Below are positions 15,001-18,144 of a stretch of 18,144 nt of DNA, in pieces (position 1 is the stretch's first letter; each line of letters opens with the position of its first letter). A program made the position numbers and the translations under genes. A model generated the notes under the pieces. The model saw only the letters and a list, made by a program, of their open reading frames with translations. It was not told the origin of the DNA and did no database searches. This stretch comes from Gallionellales bacterium UBA7399 (GTDB taxonomy: Bacteria; Pseudomonadota; Gammaproteobacteria; Burkholderiales; Gallionellaceae), in contig DKNB01000062.1 in the NCBI GenBank assembly GCA_002470125.1, forward strand, positions 1,896 through 20,039, given 5' to 3'.

Positions 15001-16137
15001 ATGGTAAAAGGAACCACTAAACGGATGATCATTATGCTGCTGCTGTCTGCGGCGGTGCTGGGTGGAATCTACGCCTTCCAACAGTTCAGAAATAAAATGA
15101 TACAGCAGTCCATCAGGGGGCAGGCCAACCCACCACAGAGCGTATCCACCGTGGTGGCGAAGGTGTCCACCTGGCAGCCTACTGTGGAGGCGGTGGGCAA
15201 CCTGCGCGCCTCCAAAGGAACCAACCTGGCTGCCGAGGTGGGGGGGCTGGTGACGGCGATACACTTTGACTCCGGGAAGGTGGTCAAGGCGGGGCAGCTC
15301 ATCTTGGAGCTGAACGCCGTCCCCCTGCAGGCCCAGCTCGAGCAGATGAGGGCAGCCTCCCGACTCGCAAAGCAGAACTTTGATCGTGACCTTGCCCAGC
15401 TAAAGATTCAGGCGGTGAGTCAGGCCGCGGTAGACCTCGCCGCGTCCAACCTAAAGAGTGCGCTGGCCCAGGTGAGCATGCAGGAGGCCCTGATCGCACA
15501 AAAAAGTATCCGCGCCCCATTCGCCGGTCGGCTGGGTATACGCCAGGTTGATCTCGGCCAGTATTTGGCGGCAGGGACGACCCTCGTGAACCTCCAAAAG
15601 CTTGACCCGATGTACCTGGACTTCGCTGTGCCGCAAGCCCAGATTGACTTGGTCCGTGTCGGCGACAGTGTCGACGTGCAGGTCAACTCGTTCCCCGAGA
15701 AAATTTTTAAAGGCACCATCTCTGCCATCGAGTCGCAGGTCGACATACCGACACGCAACCTGAAGGTGCGGGCAAGCATCCCCAACGCTAGCGGTGAGCT
15801 GCTGTCCGGGCTATTTGCTACGGTGCGCGTAAAGCGGGGGGGCGAGAAGCAGCACATCACCTTGCCGAACTCGGCCATCTCCTACAACCCATTCGGCAGC
15901 ACCGTTTTTGTGGTTAAGGGCGAGGGGGCTACGTCGGATGGGAAGCTGGTGGTTGAGCAGCGCTTCGTGACCACCGGCGCTACTCGTGGCGACCAGGTCG
16001 CGGTCCTCACCGGCCTAAAGGTGGATGAGGTCGTGGTGAGCTCTGGGCAGCTAAAGCTACGCAACGGAACCCCCGTAGTGGTAAACAATAGCGTGCAACC
16101 GTCAAGCAATCCGAACCCAGAGGTCAAGGACGAATGA
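15001..16137 (+). CDS. RND efflux periplasmic adaptor (membrane fusion protein)
   Basis: Bridges the inner-membrane pump and the outer-membrane duct. It has 378 residues, with a single N-terminal hydrophobic segment (about 9-26). There is no lipobox cysteine, so it is a membrane-anchored rather than lipid-anchored adaptor. The lipoyl half-motifs are at about 78-107 (AEVGGLVTAIHFDSGKVVKAGQ) and 168-198 (KSIRAPFAGRLGIRQVDLGQYL), with a short alpha-helical hairpin between them (about 108-165). Beta-barrel and membrane-proximal domains follow, including LDPMYLDFAVPQAQI and SGLFATVRV. The type resembles MexH/MdtA-like adaptors. GAGG precedes the ATG by about seven bases. Its TGA overlaps an ATG of the pump reading frame (ATGA at 16134-16137), and the preferred pump start is 21 bases downstream. 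Confidence 0.95.
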   Translation: MVKGTTKRMIIMLLLSAAVLGGIYAFQQFRNKMIQQSIRGQANPPQSVSTVVAKVSTWQPTVEAVGNLRASKGTNLAAEVGGLVTAIHFDSGKVVKAGQLILELNAVPLQAQLEQMRAASRLAKQNFDRDLAQLKIQAVSQAAVDLAASNLKSALAQVSMQEALIAQKSIRAPFAGRLGIRQVDLGQYLAAGTTLVNLQKLDPMYLDFAVPQAQIDLVRVGDSVDVQVNSFPEKIFKGTISAIESQVDIPTRNLKVRASIPNASGELLSGLFATVRVKRGGEKQHITLPNSAISYNPFGSTVFVVKGEGATSDGKLVVEQRFVTTGATRGDQVAVLTGLKVDEVVVSSGQLKLRNGTPVVVNNSVQPSSNPNPEVKDE

Positions 16138-16157
16138 GCATCGCTACCGGAGGCGCG

Positions 16158-18144
16158 ATGAAAAAATTTACTGATATTTTCGTCGAGCGCCCAGTCCTAG
16201 CAACCGTCATCAGCCTGACGATATTAATCTTGGGCCTGCGCTCATTGGGCGCGTTGCCGATACTACAGTACCCGTACACTCAAAATGCCGTGGTGACGGT
16301 CAGCACCTCTTACCCTGGCGCCGATGCTGGCCTGGTGGCCAGCTTCATAACCACCCCCCTAGAGAATGCGGTCGCCCAGGCCACCGGCATCGATTACATG
16401 ACCTCCAGCAGCACACAGGGGGTTAGCACGATCACCGCCAACCTTCGGTTAAATCATGACTCGAATAAGGCCCTGACTGAGATCAGCGCCAAGGTCAACG
16501 CGGTCCTAAACCAGCTGCCGCCGCAGGCACAAAAGCCCACGATCTCTGTGAACATCGGCCAGACCATAGACGCGATGTACATCGGCTTCTACAGCGACAT
16601 CCTCAAGCCAAACCAGGTCACGGATTACCTCATACGCTCGGTACAGCCAAGGCTCCAGGCAATCGATGGCGTTCAGGTCGCCGAGCTGCTGGGTGCAAAA
16701 AACTTTGCCCTGAGGGCGTGGCTGGACCCACAGAAGCTCGCCGCCGTCGGGCTGACCGCGGCCGACGTGTACGACATCCTGGCAACCAATAACTTCCTCT
16801 CGTCCAGCGGCCAGTCCAAGGGCCAGATGGTACAGATCAACCTGAACTCCTCTACCGCCCTGCACTCGGTGGAGGAGTTCAAGCAGATGATATTAAAAAA
16901 TAAGGACGGGTCCGTGGTGCGCTTGGCGGACGTCGCGAATGTGACCCTCGGTGCAGAAGATTACGATGGTAGCGTGTCCTTCGACGGCAAAAAAGCCGTG
17001 TACGTGGGCATCCAGATCGCGCCCGGCGCGAACCTGCTGGACGTGATCGCCCGGGTGCGCAAGGCCATGCCGGACGTCCAGGCGCAGCTGCCACGCGGAC
17101 TGAACAGCAACGTCGTGTACGACTCGACCAAGTTCGTCAACTCATCGATTAACGAGGTGGTCAAGACGCTGGCCGAATCCATCCTCATCGTGACGCTGGT
17201 TGTCTTTGTTTTTCTGGGGTCGCTGCGCTCTGTCCTGATACCCGTGGTCGCGATACCGCTCTCGTTGATAGGCACGTTCACGATGATGTTGGCCTTGGGC
17301 TACTCCGTCAACCTGCTCACGCTCTTAGCACTCGTTCTGGCCATCGGGCTGGTCGTGGATGATGCCATCATCGTGGTGGAGAATATAAGCCGCCACCTGG
17401 AGGAGGGGCTGTCACCATTCGAATCGGCCATTAAATCGGCGCGAGAGCTGGCCAACCCAATCATTGCGATGACCATCGTGCTGGTGGCCGTGTACCTCCC
17501 GATAGGATTCATGAGCGGGCTCACCGGGGCGCTGTTTACTGAGTTCGCATTCACCTTGGTCGGGGCCGTCACCATATCGGCCGTGGTCGCACTCACGCTG
17601 TCGCCAATGATGTGCTCACGCCTCCTGCGCGTGCCCAATCCAAACAGCAGCAACTGGCAGGACAGGCTGGAGAGGTGGCTAGATAAGCGGTTCGAGAGCT
17701 TGCACATTCGTTACGAAAAGATTCTGCACGGGATGCTTAACTTTGGTGCCGTGATAGCCGTGTTCTCGCTTGTGGTGATGGGGGGAATCTACTTTCTATA
17801 CACCACCTCGATGACACAGCTCGCCCCGCAGGAGGACCAGGGCGTTCTGATTGCCGCCTCCTTCAACGCGCCGGACGCGACGCTGCAGCAGCGAGAGATA
17901 TTTGGTGATCAGGTGCACAGCATATTTAACTCTCACCCCGAGACCGATCACATATTCCAGCTCAACATGCCGACACAGGTCATAAGCGGAATGGTGCTGA
18001 AGCCGTGGAGCGATCGCACCAAGACATCGAACCAGTTGCAGCCAGAGGTGCAGAAGGAGCTGAGGGGAATCGCGGGCACTCAGAACGCACTCTTCCAGCC
18101 GCCCCCATTGCCGGGCGCGAGGGGCCTGCCGATACAGTTCGTGA
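16158..18144 (+). CDS. RND multidrug efflux permease, 3' end outside the window
   Basis: The proton-driven inner-membrane pump of the tripartite system (AcrB/MexI-like, hydrophobe/amphiphile efflux family). The first 662 residues are visible, out of roughly 1030 expected, and no stop codon occurs before the window ends. It opens with the family signature MKKFTDIFVERPVLATVISL. The first transmembrane helix is at about 13-30 and a large periplasmic porter domain spans about 35-335. TM2-TM6 follow at about 338-490. TM4 carries the proton-relay pair Asp401-Asp402 (IGLVVDDAIIVVENI). TM7 is at about 555-575, followed by the second porter domain. ATG 16158 is preferred because GGAGG lies just before it and it matches the family. 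ATG 16134, overlapping the adaptor stop, would add eight residues. The reading frame is open and shows no frameshift. Confidence 0.95.
   Translation, partial: MKKFTDIFVERPVLATVISLTILILGLRSLGALPILQYPYTQNAVVTVSTSYPGADAGLVASFITTPLENAVAQATGIDYMTSSSTQGVSTITANLRLNHDSNKALTEISAKVNAVLNQLPPQAQKPTISVNIGQTIDAMYIGFYSDILKPNQVTDYLIRSVQPRLQAIDGVQVAELLGAKNFALRAWLDPQKLAAVGLTAADVYDILATNNFLSSSGQSKGQMVQINLNSSTALHSVEEFKQMILKNKDGSVVRLADVANVTLGAEDYDGSVSFDGKKAVYVGIQIAPGANLLDVIARVRKAMPDVQAQLPRGLNSNVVYDSTKFVNSSINEVVKTLAESILIVTLVVFVFLGSLRSVLIPVVAIPLSLIGTFTMMLALGYSVNLLTLLALVLAIGLVVDDAIIVVENISRHLEEGLSPFESAIKSARELANPIIAMTIVLVAVYLPIGFMSGLTGALFTEFAFTLVGAVTISAVVALTLSPMMCSRLLRVPNPNSSNWQDRLERWLDKRFESLHIRYEKILHGMLNFGAVIAVFSLVVMGGIYFLYTTSMTQLAPQEDQGVLIAASFNAPDATLQQREIFGDQVHSIFNSHPETDHIFQLNMPTQVISGMVLKPWSDRTKTSNQLQPEVQKELRGIAGTQNALFQPPPLPGARGLPIQFV

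Noticed and set aside
15420..15878. A 152-codon minus-strand open frame in the adaptor gene, and similar ones inside ppiD, pgi, ntrC and the pump gene
   Set aside because: Each lies opposite a well-supported gene, has Arg/Ser/Pro-rich composition typical of antisense frames, and lacks a domain or ribosome site.
1..18144. CRISPR array, insertion sequence, prophage or toxin-antitoxin pair
   Set aside because: No regularly spaced repeats, transposase or integrase motifs, or small paired genes were seen on either strand.

Overview
The window looks like a chromosomal segment of a proteobacterium, most likely a betaproteobacterium of moderate GC content. This is an inference from three things: gene content, the tRNA-Asp/ppiD/fabI arrangement, and protein character (PII, NtrB/NtrC, UbiK, an OmpL-like porin). 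No rRNA or other taxonomic marker is present, so the placement is tentative.

Layout. Positions 1-60 hold the 3' end of a tRNA-Asp and its intrinsic terminator. Next come ppiD (periplasmic folding factor, +) and, convergently, fabI (enoyl-ACP reductase, -). A roughly 310-base spacer without a convincing gene separates fabI from a small ankyrin-repeat gene, whose end overlaps the start of mobA (molybdenum cofactor guanylyltransferase). Two housekeeping genes follow: pgi (glucose-6-phosphate isomerase) and an ispB-type polyprenyl diphosphate synthase.

The central block (7261-11780) is a nitrogen-control module. A 450-residue outer-membrane porin has a near-consensus sigma-54 promoter and, about 105 bases further upstream, a strong NtrC dyad. 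Behind it lie glnB (PII), ntrB and ntrC. The module therefore encodes the sensor chain PII -> NtrB -> NtrC next to a porin that this chain probably switches on during nitrogen limitation. No glnA or amtB is present within the window. A divergent CaCA-family cation exchanger gene follows ntrC.

The last third has ubiK (ubiquinone-synthesis accessory factor, -). Divergent from it is a three-gene RND efflux operon in the order outer-membrane lipoprotein, periplasmic adaptor, inner-membrane pump. The pump gene runs off the end of the window. The intergenic stretch between ubiK and the efflux operon carries overlapping, mutually exclusive hairpins.

I found no CRISPR array, insertion sequence or prophage. 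The most interesting signal is the sigma-54/NtrC-controlled porin beside its own regulators. Next are the ankyrin-mobA overlap and the exchanger with altered alpha-repeat motifs.
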